From Paludibacteraceae bacterium (GTDB lineage: Bacteria; Bacteroidota; Bacteroidia; Bacteroidales; Paludibacteraceae), in NCBI GenBank assembly GCA_017477325.1, contig JAFUWV010000006.1, positions 1-64,000 of the forward strand: a DNA stretch of 64,000 bases, given 5' to 3'. Each line of letters begins with the position of its first letter. Within the stretch, counting starts at the first letter, position 1. This document shows, in pieces, positions 44,467 through 52,485 of the stretch. The notes under the pieces were generated by a model. The model ran no database searches. It was not told the origin of the DNA and saw only the letters and a list, made by a program, of their open reading frames with translations. A program made the position numbers and the translations under genes.

Positions 44467-44681
44467 GTGGTTAGTAAGCGAACTACCACTATACAGACAT
44501 ACTGGAGGCTTCAAGTCGAGAACCGGAAAACTCAACACACAATTTATCCCGGGGCAATTTGCCGGCCAATGGCGTGCTGCTATCAGGCAACTGATCGGGC
44601 AGATTACAAAAGCCGGTAAAACCTCAAATCCTATTTATTAGGAGTTTTCTCTGAGAAAGTACTTGCAGCCTCCTTTTTTTT
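44467..44681 (+). ncRNA. Structured RNA candidate, 6S-RNA-like rod
   Basis: About 215 nt from a strong promoter to a T8 run (44674-44681). Nested pairings fold it into a rod. P1 is GGAGGCTTCAAG (44504-44515) with CTTGCAGCCTCC (44662-44673), one mismatch. P2 is GAAAACTC (44526-44533) with GAGTTTTC (44642-44649). A large central bubble follows (about 27 and 24 nt). P3 is GCCGGC (44561-44566) with GCCGGT (44612-44617). The tip is ATCAG-GCAA-CTGAT (44582-44595), a GNRA tetraloop. A 5' hairpin lies at 44467-44491. A long rod with a central bubble is the 6S RNA architecture, in which the bubble mimics an open promoter for RNA polymerase; the identification is inference. The T-run after P1 makes the closing stem a terminator too. 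Confidence 0.6.
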
Positions 44682-44709
44682 GTGTTGGTAGGTTGATAGG
44701 TTATATATA

Positions 44710-44747
44710 AACTGTCGGTATTCTACGGGAGCAGGATACCGACAGTT
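44710..44747 (-). terminator. Terminator of the flavin reductase gene
   Basis: AACTGTCGGTAT (44710-44721) pairs perfectly with ATACCGACAGTT (44736-44747). It lies about 30 bases past the stop of the minus-strand gene and is followed by TTATATATAA. Confidence 0.75.
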
Positions 44748-44778
44748 GTATGAAAGATGTATTATTTATGATGTGCTC

Positions 44779-45471
44779 TTATTTAATCAGCACTTTTCCG
44801 CTACCCCATGCTTTGCCGACCTCTTCACCTACCACATGATAGGTATTGTTGGCAGAGTTATATATAATAGGTTGCAGTTTCATTATATCAATAGTGCCGT
44901 CCTCGGTAAGAATCTTCTCGTCCGCACTCCAGTTGACCACCTGACCAATGACTCTTGCTCCCCCGTCTTCGTTCTCCTGAATCTCCACTGCAACGCACTC
45001 CAGCGTCAGAGGGTATTCATTGATAATAGGTGCATTGACATTGGGTGAAGGAGTAACAGTAAATCCTGCATGAGCCACCTTGTCGGGCACTTTGTTAGCA
45101 CTGACAGTACCAAAATAGTCGCTCTCCACCACAGTGTTTTTGTCTGCGAAACTGATTGTGAAAGCCTTGTTAAGACGGATGTTGTCTGTAGTCTTGTGCG
45201 CCGAGAGTTCAAACTGAATCTGATTCATGTCGCACTGACCGCCCCACGCTGCCATCATTACGTCAGGGTTCTTCTGCTCGTCCCATGTAGCAATCATAAT
45301 GCATGGCAACGGAGTAATAACCGGATGTTTGCTGCCGAAGTTCTTGCGTCCTGCAACTTCTGTTATCTGCTGTTTCATATTGTTATTAGTATTAATGTTG
45401 TTTGTGTTCTGCTGTTTGGTGCATCCTGCCATAACTATCAGCAGTGCTGCCGTGTAAAGGAGATGTTTCAT
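44779..45471 (-). CDS. Flavin reductase-like (FMN-binding split barrel) lipoprotein
   Basis: A 230-residue protein. The lipoprotein leader MKHLLYTAALLIVMAGC gives lipidated Cys17, followed by an Asn/Thr-rich linker and an internal Met32 (MKQQITEVAGRKNFG) that begins a complete flavin-reductase-like domain: PLPCIMIATWDEQKNPDVMMAAWGG, DNIRLNKAFTISFADK, EYPLTLECVAVEI and VIGQVVNW. Relatives bind FMN in the cytoplasm. Here a membrane-anchored, extracytoplasmic location is predicted. An FMN reductase gene lies 93 bases upstream on the same strand. Confidence 0.87.
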   Translation of the reverse strand: MKHLLYTAALLIVMAGCTKQQNTNNINTNNNMKQQITEVAGRKNFGSKHPVITPLPCIMIATWDEQKNPDVMMAAWGGQCDMNQIQFELSAHKTTDNIRLNKAFTISFADKNTVVESDYFGTVSANKVPDKVAHAGFTVTPSPNVNAPIINEYPLTLECVAVEIQENEDGGARVIGQVVNWSADEKILTEDGTIDIMKLQPIIYNSANNTYHVVGEEVGKAWGSGKVLIK

Positions 45472-45480
45472 AAGTTTGAG

Positions 45481-45561
45481 AAGTTTTGTTATGTTTGTAA
45501 AGTTTGATATGTTTGTAAAGTTTGTAAAGTTTGTTGAGTTTGTAAAGTTTGTAGAGTTTGA
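45481..45561. repeat. Intergenic 9-mer repeat (GTTTGTAAA)n
   Basis: About eight imperfect copies of a 9-mer fill the gap between the two flavoprotein genes. The reverse complement family (CTTTACAAA) fills 54850-54961. Both are between genes on related strands. Confidence 0.8.
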
Positions 45562-45564
45562 GCG

Positions 45565-46203
45565 TTATCTAATGAAATTCATCGGTTGCCACTCTTCTCT
45601 TTCCGGCACTGCAGGTGCATTCTCTGCCTTAAGTCCCCGCAGCATCCATGCCATGTTGTGCGCCAGCGTTCTCATGGTCTGCATGCCTTCTTTGTCCAAT
45701 GCCGCCTGACCTTCTTCCCTGCCATAGGCAATATTCCAATACTGCGAACTTACTACAGGCATATTCATCATCTGCAACGGCATATTCATGCACTGGAAAG
45801 CCGCTGTAGCCCCTCCCCTACGACATATCGCAACCACTGCTGCAGGTTTGTTCTGCACTGCAGCCCCGTTGCTAAAAAACGAGCGTTGCATTATGCTCAG
45901 CAGAGCACCGTTAGGCTGGCCATAGTACACCGGTGACCCGAATACGAAACCGTCTGCCTCCTGATATTTCTCCGCTATGCGGTTACAGATATCATCATTG
46001 AAGACGCAACCCACATGACCATCTGCATATTTCTCACCTGTCTTGCATCTGCCGCATGCTATGCATCCTCTGACAGGCTTATTGCCTATCCATACAATCT
46101 CGGTCTCCACTCCTTCCTGCCGGAGAGTCTTTGCCACTTCTTCAAGAGCAACACTTGTATTGCCGCTCTTTCGAGGACTGCCGTTAATAAGTAATACTTT
46201 CAT
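45565..46203 (-). CDS. NADPH-dependent FMN reductase/flavodoxin-fold protein
   Basis: A 212-residue flavodoxin-fold protein. MKVLLINGSPRKSGNTSVALEEV is the FMN phosphate-binding start; RGCIACGRCKTGE contributes a Cys pair as in iron-sulfur flavoproteins; FGSPVYYGQPNGALLSIMQR is the second flavin loop. No leader, so it is cytoplasmic. The start at 46203 is chosen because the reading frame further upstream is hydrophobic and lacks family resemblance, and because a promoter lies just behind it. Likely cotranscribed with the flavin reductase-like lipoprotein. Confidence 0.9.
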   Translation of the reverse strand: MKVLLINGSPRKSGNTSVALEEVAKTLRQEGVETEIVWIGNKPVRGCIACGRCKTGEKYADGHVGCVFNDDICNRIAEKYQEADGFVFGSPVYYGQPNGALLSIMQRSFFSNGAAVQNKPAAVVAICRRGGATAAFQCMNMPLQMMNMPVVSSQYWNIAYGREEGQAALDKEGMQTMRTLAHNMAWMLRGLKAENAPAVPEREEWQPMNFIR

Positions 46204-46229
46204 AAGATTTCTGTCTATGTTTGTGCATG

Positions 46230-46260
46230 CAAAGTTAGTACAAATATTTGAATATGACAA
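46230..46260 (-). promoter_or_regulatory. Promoter of FMN reductase gene
   Basis: On the minus strand: TTG (46258-46260), 20 bp, TAACTTTG (46230-46237); leader about 20 nt. Divergent from the TonB-dependent receptor promoter, 57 bp away. Confidence 0.75.
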
Positions 46261-46317
46261 TATCAAAAACAGATAAAGGAACAGAAATCCCCTTATATTA
46301 TGATTTACAAAATATAC

Positions 46318-46348
46318 TTGTATATTATATATAAATATTGTACCTTTG
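46318..46348 (+). promoter_or_regulatory. Promoter of TonB-dependent receptor gene
   Basis: TTG (46318-46320), 20 bp, TACCTTTG (46341-46348). A short leader precedes ATG 46367. The A/T-rich divergent space could hold a regulator site, but no palindrome was recognised. Confidence 0.75.
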
Positions 46349-46366
46349 CACAAAAAAAATATTAAA

Positions 46367-48253
46367 ATGAAAAGAAGCCTCTGTTCAGTTCTCATACTGG
46401 TTTCGTTCAGTATAATATTATATGGTCAGCAAGATCGCATACAGGCTGACAGTGTTGTAAGCAAGACCATAGAAGAGGTTGTTGCCACCGGCACCCGCAC
46501 CATGGAAGACAGCCGTCTGTTGCCGCTCACTGTCAACATAGTAACAGAAGAAAAACTCAATGAGACTCATACTCCCAACATACTCCCCACCCTGATAGAA
46601 CAAGTGCCGGGTATGTTTGTCACTTCCCGCGGAGTGCTGGGCTATGGCGTCAGCACAGGCGGTTCAGGCGGAATAAAGATTCGCGGTATAGGCAGCAGTC
46701 CCAACACCGACGTGCTTGTGCTTATCGATGGCCTGCCCCAGTATGCCGGCCTGTACGGTCACCCTATCAGTGACGCTTACCAGACTTACATGGCAGAGCG
46801 CGTGGAAGTAGTGCGCGGACCCGGAACGATGTTGTATGGCAGCAATGCGATGGGTGGCGTGATAAACATCACTACCCGCAACCTGCGGAAAGATACCCTC
46901 ATGAGCAATGTGCATCTGCGCGGAGGCAGCTACTACACTCTCGATGCCGGTCTGGGCACAGAGTTCCGCAAAGGGAAATTCAGCACTGCAATAGGCGCTA
47001 ACTACTCTCGCACCAATGGTCATCGCGACAACATGCGCTTCAGCGAGACCAATGCTTTTGTCCGTCTCGGATACGACTTCACGCCGAACTGGTCAGTCAA
47101 CCTGACCGGCAACTATGTGTATTTCAACTCGCAGAACCCCGGCACAGTTACGGCTCCTATCCTTGAAAGCGACTTCAAGATAACACGTGGCATGGCTGCA
47201 CTCTCTCTTGTAAACAACTATGACAAGGTCAATGGTGCCATACGCGTATATTACAACGGCGGCAACCACCACATCAACGAAGGACATCAGGCAGAAGCCG
47301 TCGCACCCCTGACCGAATATCACCACAAAGACTTCATGATGGGCGTATCGGCCTATGAGACAGTCAAGTTCTTCCGTGGCAACAACACCACTTTCGGTTT
47401 CGACTATCAGCACTTCGGAGGTCATGCGTGGAATCAGGCTATTGCCGATGGCACTCAGACTGACTTAGCCAACAAGAAAGAATACGAATTGGCAGCATAC
47501 TTCGATTTCCGCCAGCGTGTCACTTCCTGGTTTTCTCTTGACGCAGGCGTGCGTTTTGACTGGCATTCGCGCTGCGGCTTTGAATATGCCCCTCAAGGAG
47601 GCTTCTCGTTCATGTTGCCATACGACATACAACTCAAGCTGCTTGCCAGTCGCGGCTTCCGCAATCCCACCATTCGCGAGATGTATATGTACAAACCGCA
47701 GAATGCAGAACTTAAGGCCGTCAGCATGTGGAACTACGAGTTCTCCTATCGTCAGCATTTTTCCGAGAACAACATCACTCTCGGTCTGAATGCATTCTAT
47801 CTTCACGCACAGAACAACATAGAGACACGTATGATAGACGGCTCTCCCAAGAACGTCAACACAGGCGAGATGAAGAATGCAGGAGCAGAAGCAGAATTCA
47901 TGGTAGAGATAGTCAAAGGCCTTAATCTCAATGCCAACTACAGCTATCTCTTCATGAAATTTCCCACCATTGCGGCTCCCGAGCACAAACTCAATCTCTC
48001 ACTCAACTACCACCACGAGAGGTTCGCAGTGGGCACTTCCATACAAGCCATTTTCGGACTGTACAAACAAGTGGGAGAAAACCCGCTGAAAGAAGACTTC
48101 GTTCTGTGGAATGCCCATGCATCATACAGGATATGGAAAGGGCTGTGGGCACAATTGCGTGCAGAGAACCTTCTGGCACAAGAGTACGAAATCAACCTCG
48201 GTTTCCCGCTGCCTAAGACCACCATCATTGGCGGACTCGAATGGAAATTCTGA
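46367..48253 (+). CDS. TonB-dependent outer-membrane receptor
   Basis: A 628-residue protein with a signal peptide (about 1-22), a TonB box-like TIEEVVATGTR, a plug domain (about 35-150: PNILPTLIEQVPGMFV, IKIRGIGSSPNTDVLVLIDGLPQ, ERVEVVRGPGTMLYGSNAMGGVINITT) and a 22-strand barrel ending in TTIIGGLEWKF with the terminal Phe. No carboxypeptidase-like domain precedes the plug, so it is not SusC-type; the substrate may be a metal chelate, heme or cobalamin (inference). Neighbouring flavoproteins might process the cargo. ATG 46367 is preferred to a TTG at 46346, which overlaps the promoter. Confidence 0.93.
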   Translation: MKRSLCSVLILVSFSIILYGQQDRIQADSVVSKTIEEVVATGTRTMEDSRLLPLTVNIVTEEKLNETHTPNILPTLIEQVPGMFVTSRGVLGYGVSTGGSGGIKIRGIGSSPNTDVLVLIDGLPQYAGLYGHPISDAYQTYMAERVEVVRGPGTMLYGSNAMGGVINITTRNLRKDTLMSNVHLRGGSYYTLDAGLGTEFRKGKFSTAIGANYSRTNGHRDNMRFSETNAFVRLGYDFTPNWSVNLTGNYVYFNSQNPGTVTAPILESDFKITRGMAALSLVNNYDKVNGAIRVYYNGGNHHINEGHQAEAVAPLTEYHHKDFMMGVSAYETVKFFRGNNTTFGFDYQHFGGHAWNQAIADGTQTDLANKKEYELAAYFDFRQRVTSWFSLDAGVRFDWHSRCGFEYAPQGGFSFMLPYDIQLKLLASRGFRNPTIREMYMYKPQNAELKAVSMWNYEFSYRQHFSENNITLGLNAFYLHAQNNIETRMIDGSPKNVNTGEMKNAGAEAEFMVEIVKGLNLNANYSYLFMKFPTIAAPEHKLNLSLNYHHERFAVGTSIQAIFGLYKQVGENPLKEDFVLWNAHASYRIWKGLWAQLRAENLLAQEYEINLGFPLPKTTIIGGLEWKF

Positions 48254-48294
48254 TGAGAAAAGATTCAGAATAAGATATATAAACCCAAAAGAAT

Positions 48295-49689
48295 ATGAAA
48301 CACAAACTGATTATCGCAGCAGCAATGCTAATGGCATTGGCTGCATGCACAAGAAACAATTCCACTAATCAACAATCACCAGCGTACACTATGCAATCTA
48401 CCGACACATCCGTAGTCTATATGACTCAAGAGATTTCGCCAGCTTCACTTGTAAGAATCTATGAGGCACTCAATGTAAAGCCGGAAGGCAAAGTAGCAGT
48501 GAAAATCTCCACCGGCGAAGCAGGAGGACACAACTTTCTGCAACCCAGACTTATTCAGCAATTGGTAAGTTCGGTTGATGGCACCATCGTTGAATGTAAT
48601 ACCGCCTATCCGGGCAAACGCAATTCCACCGAAGAGCACTGGCAGACAATCCGTGACCACGGTTTTCTCGACATTGCTCCGGTTGACCTGATGGACGAAG
48701 AAGGCGACTTCCGCATTCCCGTAAAAGACACTACGTGGATTAAATACGACCGCGTCGGCACACACATGAAGAACTACAACTTCATGATCAATCTTGCCCA
48801 CTTCAAGGGTCATGCCATGGGTGGTTTCGGCGGAGTGCTGAAAAACCAGTCGATAGGTGTGGCTTCCGCCCAAGGCAAGGCATATATTCACTCTGCAGGT
48901 GTAACGGAAGATGTCAATCTATGCTGGCTTCACACCGGCAACCAAGACGGATTCCTTGAGTCGATGGCCGCTGCCGCACAGGCTGTTCACATGTATTTCG
49001 GCAATGGAGAACGCATTGTCTACATCAATGTTGTCAACAACCTATCGATTGATTGCGACTGCGACTCCCACCCTGCCAAACCCGAGATGGCTGACATCGG
49101 GATACTCGCTTCCACCGACCCTGTGGCTCTCGACCAGGCATGCGTTGACCTTGTGTTCAACTATCCCTCAAAGAAGGGCGATGACGCCAAGGCTCTGATA
49201 AAACGAATCAACTCGCGTCATGGCATTCACATCCTTGAACACGCCGCCGCTATCGGACTCGGCAGCAGAGCATATACCATTAAAAGCATCGACGGCGAAG
49301 ACATGCTCAGCCTGCTCAACGAGAACAGTCTCAGTCTGCTTGTCCGCAACAAAGGTATCACCACCCAACATACCAATCATGGGGTTAAGGATCTTCTGGA
49401 GTTGATACAGAACAGCCCTGAAAGACTGCAAGGAGCGGTCGTAGCCGACAAACTGATAGGCAAGGCAGCAGCCGCTATCATGGCAGCAGGAGGAGTGAAA
49501 CAAGTATATACCAACATCATCTGCACTCCGGCAAAAGAGCTTCTTGACAAAGAAGGAATAAAAGTGTGCGCCAAAGAAGAAGTCGAGATGATTATGAACA
49601 AAGACTGGACAGGTCAGTGTCCGATCGACTCACAACTAAACGATGCTGAAACAGTGGAACAATGTATGGAAATACTGAAGAAACTGTAA
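48295..49689 (+). CDS. DUF362-DUF1893 lipoprotein
   Basis: A 464-residue protein. MKHKLIIAAAMLMALAAC is a lipoprotein leader (Cys18). A linker ends at an internal Met33. The DUF362 domain (about 60-330) includes VAVKISTGEAGGHNF, NLAHFKGHAMGGFGGVLKN and the D-C-D-C segment before the substrate-like PVALDQACVDL. The C-terminal DUF1893 domain (about 350-450) starts at SLLVRNKGITT. DUF362 proteins are usually cytoplasmic Fe-S-linked proteins of unknown activity; a membrane-anchored version is unusual. It follows the TonB receptor by 41 bases and is probably its operon partner. Confidence 0.87.
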   Translation: MKHKLIIAAAMLMALAACTRNNSTNQQSPAYTMQSTDTSVVYMTQEISPASLVRIYEALNVKPEGKVAVKISTGEAGGHNFLQPRLIQQLVSSVDGTIVECNTAYPGKRNSTEEHWQTIRDHGFLDIAPVDLMDEEGDFRIPVKDTTWIKYDRVGTHMKNYNFMINLAHFKGHAMGGFGGVLKNQSIGVASAQGKAYIHSAGVTEDVNLCWLHTGNQDGFLESMAAAAQAVHMYFGNGERIVYINVVNNLSIDCDCDSHPAKPEMADIGILASTDPVALDQACVDLVFNYPSKKGDDAKALIKRINSRHGIHILEHAAAIGLGSRAYTIKSIDGEDMLSLLNENSLSLLVRNKGITTQHTNHGVKDLLELIQNSPERLQGAVVADKLIGKAAAAIMAAGGVKQVYTNIICTPAKELLDKEGIKVCAKEEVEMIMNKDWTGQCPIDSQLNDAETVEQCMEILKKL

Positions 49690-49699
49690 CCGGTAACCT

Positions 49700-49776
49700 G
49701 TAACCAGTAACCCATTTATCGTCCGGTGGACGATGATGGTTGCGGCACAATTGCGAGGCTCCAGTAACCAGTAACC
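49700..49776 (+). repeat. 77-bp dispersed repeat, copy B
   Basis: Exact copy of 35554-35630, again embedded in CAGTAAC heptamers (array from about 49687 to 49815). It lies between the convergent DUF362 and porin genes, so it is not tied to one kind of gene context. Confidence 0.95.
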
Positions 49777-49822
49777 CGTAACCAGTAACCAGTAACCAGT
49801 AACCAGTAACCACTTAACCAAC

Positions 49823-51277
49823 TCACCGTCTCATAGTCCAAGCGAGCGTAAGGACAAGGCGGTGAGTCATTGTATAAGTATCATAACTCATACTCTGCCA
49901 AGTGTTATTTGCATAACGGGAGAAAGCATACTGCCGACTCTTGTCATACCCGAACTGGTAAGCAGCTTCTGCAACAATAAACCTGTTGCGGAAACCTACT
50001 CCGAATGAGGCATAATGAATGCCAAGCAATTGTCGGAAGTCCGTGTCTGCACGCCAGTCGGTTGCATCGGGAGTAAACAGAATCTCGTTCTTCAGGAATG
50101 GTGACTGATAGGCATACCCTGCCCTCAGGAATACATTGTTACTGACAACCGCCTCACCACCTACTTTAAACCTGTGAATATCTTCTATCGAATTCTTTGC
50201 CTGATGCTGCCAGTCATATTCAAACGACAGTAATCCTCTGGAGAATTGCAAAGCAGCACCCGCAGTCAGGCGCATAGGCAGACGGTATGAGTTGTCGGTA
50301 TAACTGTCGTCTGTTGCAGGAAACGATGCCTCAGAATAAATATTGCTGTTTCCACGTACCGACGAACGAGTCTTCATTGTCATCCACACCGGAGTCTGAT
50401 ATGAGAATCCTATACGCAACATGTCTGTCGGACGCGCAATCAGGCCCAGCGTAGCATCGAATCCGAATCCATTCTGCACAACTGAAGAATGAGTGGTGAA
50501 AGTGCCTCCCTTGAAGAAATTCTCCGTATAATCCGCTTCTCTGCTGTAGCTGACAGAACGCAGGTTGGCACCCAGACCTATATACACGCGGTTGCTGATG
50601 TTTCCTCCCCATGAAAGCGAATATTCGTTCGTACTACCCCGCTCCGTCAGTTGAAGCGTATTGCTCACCGTCTCTCCTTCATTGAGAACAGAGTGCCACT
50701 GCTTAGGATCACCTGTATCAGGGTAGATTAGATACAACTCATATCCAAGTTTTGAAAGAGTCCCTATATCCGGGTTTGTTGCCCAATTCTCACTCTTCAA
50801 AGTACTCTCATCAAGACCATTAGTCATGTCAGCCATCAGGTCTGTGAGCGAAACAGGTGCAGCACTTGCCTGCATCGTACTGTTTCTGTTAAACTGTTTT
50901 AGTCTGTGATACTGAAGCATCAAACTGCTCTGTAGCATGCCCTTCTGCCTGTCAGAGTGGTTGAAATGAATAACCCACGCTATCTGAGGTACACTCACGC
51001 GGCGGGCATCATCCACAAGTCCGGTTGCCTTGACCCGGCTGAAATAAAACCCGCCGGTCAGCGACAGCTCTCCATGACGGAACACACCCAATGCCGCAGG
51101 ATTGTCCACCGCTGCCGACACATCTCCTCCCAATGCGGTAAAGGCTCCCGCCATCGACACATATCTGGCCGTGCCTTGTATGTCGGTCTCGGCAAGTATC
51201 TGTTTGTCAAAGTCCTGTGCAGTAAGGAATGGCACTGGCAGCAAAGACATTAATAATATTCCGATTGTTCGCTTCAT
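49823..51277 (-). CDS. OmpP1/FadL-type outer-membrane protein
   Basis: A 484-residue beta-barrel protein with a signal peptide (about 1-20, cut near TAQD). The N-terminal segment TARYVSMAGAFTALGGDVSAAVDNPAALGVF is the FadL/OmpP1 hatch-type sequence (G-G-D-x-x-A-x-x-x-N-P-A). Barrel strands alternate to the C-terminal HRLVLTLAWTMRR. FadL relatives import hydrophobic compounds; the substrate is unknown. Its start overlaps the preceding small gene by four bases. Confidence 0.88.
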   Translation of the reverse strand: MKRTIGILLMSLLPVPFLTAQDFDKQILAETDIQGTARYVSMAGAFTALGGDVSAAVDNPAALGVFRHGELSLTGGFYFSRVKATGLVDDARRVSVPQIAWVIHFNHSDRQKGMLQSSLMLQYHRLKQFNRNSTMQASAAPVSLTDLMADMTNGLDESTLKSENWATNPDIGTLSKLGYELYLIYPDTGDPKQWHSVLNEGETVSNTLQLTERGSTNEYSLSWGGNISNRVYIGLGANLRSVSYSREADYTENFFKGGTFTTHSSVVQNGFGFDATLGLIARPTDMLRIGFSYQTPVWMTMKTRSSVRGNSNIYSEASFPATDDSYTDNSYRLPMRLTAGAALQFSRGLLSFEYDWQHQAKNSIEDIHRFKVGGEAVVSNNVFLRAGYAYQSPFLKNEILFTPDATDWRADTDFRQLLGIHYASFGVGFRNRFIVAEAAYQFGYDKSRQYAFSRYANNTWQSMSYDTYTMTHRLVLTLAWTMRR

Positions 51278-51522
51278 TGCTTTTGTTCGGTGTATCTTAT
51301 GATGGCACGAACTGTGTCAGGATGTTGGTTCTGAGTTGTATCGTCAAGAAATATTATCTCTTTCACGTTTTTGTTATAATAAGGCTTCAGCGGCTTGTTG
51401 CTACTCAGTTTCTGACGCAAATCTTTCTTAGGTTGATAATACAAATCATCAACAAAGTCGTCAGCCACATTCACTGTAGCCACACTCAGCAGTAAAAACA
51501 ATATGAACGTCTTATTTTTCAT
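51274..51522 (-). CDS. Small exported hypothetical protein
   Basis: An 82-residue protein with a signal peptide (MKNKTFILFLLLSVATVNVA), followed by an acidic then basic region (DDFVDDLYYQPKKDLRQKL) and TVRAIIRYTEQKQ. No domain is recognised. It overlaps the porin gene by four bases (ATGA), so the two are translationally coupled and may act together in the envelope. Upstream is a dense repeat tract, with no promoter found. Confidence 0.7.
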   Translation of the reverse strand: MKNKTFILFLLLSVATVNVADDFVDDLYYQPKKDLRQKLSSNKPLKPYYNKNVKEIIFLDDTTQNQHPDTVRAIIRYTEQKQ

Positions 51523-51526
51523 TCAA

Positions 51527-51708
51527 AACTCTCAACTTAAACTTGAAACCTGAAACTTGAAACTTGGAACTTGCACAGCGCAGCAGATCGTTCCGTAAGG
51601 ATAAGCACAGCGCAGCCGATCGTTCCCGAAGGGATAAGAAACTTGGAACTTGAAACTTGGAACTAATAAACTTCTCTAAACTTTAAACTTTAAACTTTAA
51701 ACTATTTA
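51527..51708. repeat. Heptanucleotide arrays with a duplicated 32-bp insert
   Basis: (GAAACTT)n and (ACTTTAA)n 7-mer arrays surround two near-identical 32-33 bp units, 51573-51604 and 51605-51637, each beginning GCACAGCGCAGC and ending GGATAA. The layout, 7-mers flanking a unique insert, mirrors the tracts at 35.5 and 49.7 kb with a different insert. No gene is seen. Confidence 0.85.
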
Positions 51709-52478
51709 TATATCTCATTCAAAAGTTGTGCCAATTTCACACTTGATGAATACAGACATATGTCAAGCATCGGGCGGAACTGGTATGCATAGTGGTAGTT
51801 GGAGTTGTCTCCGCGCTCCTGATACTGATAGACTGCTTTCTGACGCTCGTATGTGAGCATGATGCACTCCAGCATACTCAGTTGCTCTATCTGCTTCTTG
51901 CTGTCAGAGTATTTGTCCTCGAGATAGCGGACAAACTCCGTCTGTGACATCTGAGTATAGTCTATCAGCCATCTGTCCCACACTGCATGCAGATTGGTGC
52001 CGTGACCGAACCAGCGCATCTGAATTCTGTTGCCTCCCTTGTCTTCGGGTCTGCCAAGATGCATCGGCTGAAACAGGTCGCCCATGATGTGCACCGTAAA
52101 CTTCAGCGCATCCTCGTTCTTCTTGTCATGCCGGAGCAGATTGACCAGACTGTCAATAGCATAGAAAGCATGCAGACCTTCCGACTTGTTGTTAAGCCAC
52201 AGATACTCTATGTCTTCGGGCGTCATCCCGTCGCGCAAGTTTTGATAGTGTGTGATATGCGACTTCTTATATATGGTGTCCGACTTTATCTCGTCCGCCC
52301 ACGAAGCAGTATATATCATACCGCGCTTGCCAAGCACTTCGTCAACCTGTTTGCGAGCTTTCTTCGTCAGTTGGTTGTATGCCAACTCTGCAATCACCCT
52401 GTGTCCCAAGGCATCCCAGGCAACAGAATTGACACAAGTCAGCGCACACAACAGAATCAGTAAAACAACTTTCTTCAT
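51702..52478 (-). CDS. S1/P1 nuclease family protein
   Basis: A 258-residue exported zinc nuclease. The signal peptide ends so that Trp is the mature N-terminus (VNSVA-WDALGH), as required because its backbone amine binds zinc in the family. Further metal ligands: ASWAD, HITHY, HIMGDLFQPMHLG and GTNLHAVWD. It degrades single-stranded nucleic acids or removes 3' phosphates in the periplasm. It begins seven bases after trpS and so is probably cotranscribed with it. Confidence 0.92.
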   Translation of the reverse strand: MKKVVLLILLCALTCVNSVAWDALGHRVIAELAYNQLTKKARKQVDEVLGKRGMIYTASWADEIKSDTIYKKSHITHYQNLRDGMTPEDIEYLWLNNKSEGLHAFYAIDSLVNLLRHDKKNEDALKFTVHIMGDLFQPMHLGRPEDKGGNRIQMRWFGHGTNLHAVWDRWLIDYTQMSQTEFVRYLEDKYSDSKKQIEQLSMLECIMLTYERQKAVYQYQERGDNSNYHYAYQFRPMLDICLYSSSVKLAQLLNEIYK

Positions 52479-52485
52479 AACAGTA

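Noticed and set aside
44408-44641. Plus-strand 77-residue frame in the 44.4-44.6 kb gap
   Set aside because: It covers the promoter and the helices of the RNA candidate; the start precedes the predicted transcript start and no family is recognised.
46204-46395. N-terminal extension of the FMN reductase as extra transmembrane helices
   Set aside because: The extension covers the gene's own promoter and has no family support; the domain begins exactly at the ATG at 46203.
49700-49776. 77-bp repeats considered as parts of a CRISPR array
   Set aside because: Only two copies 14 kb apart, no regularly spaced repeats and no cas genes; flanking 7-mers are too short to be CRISPR repeats.
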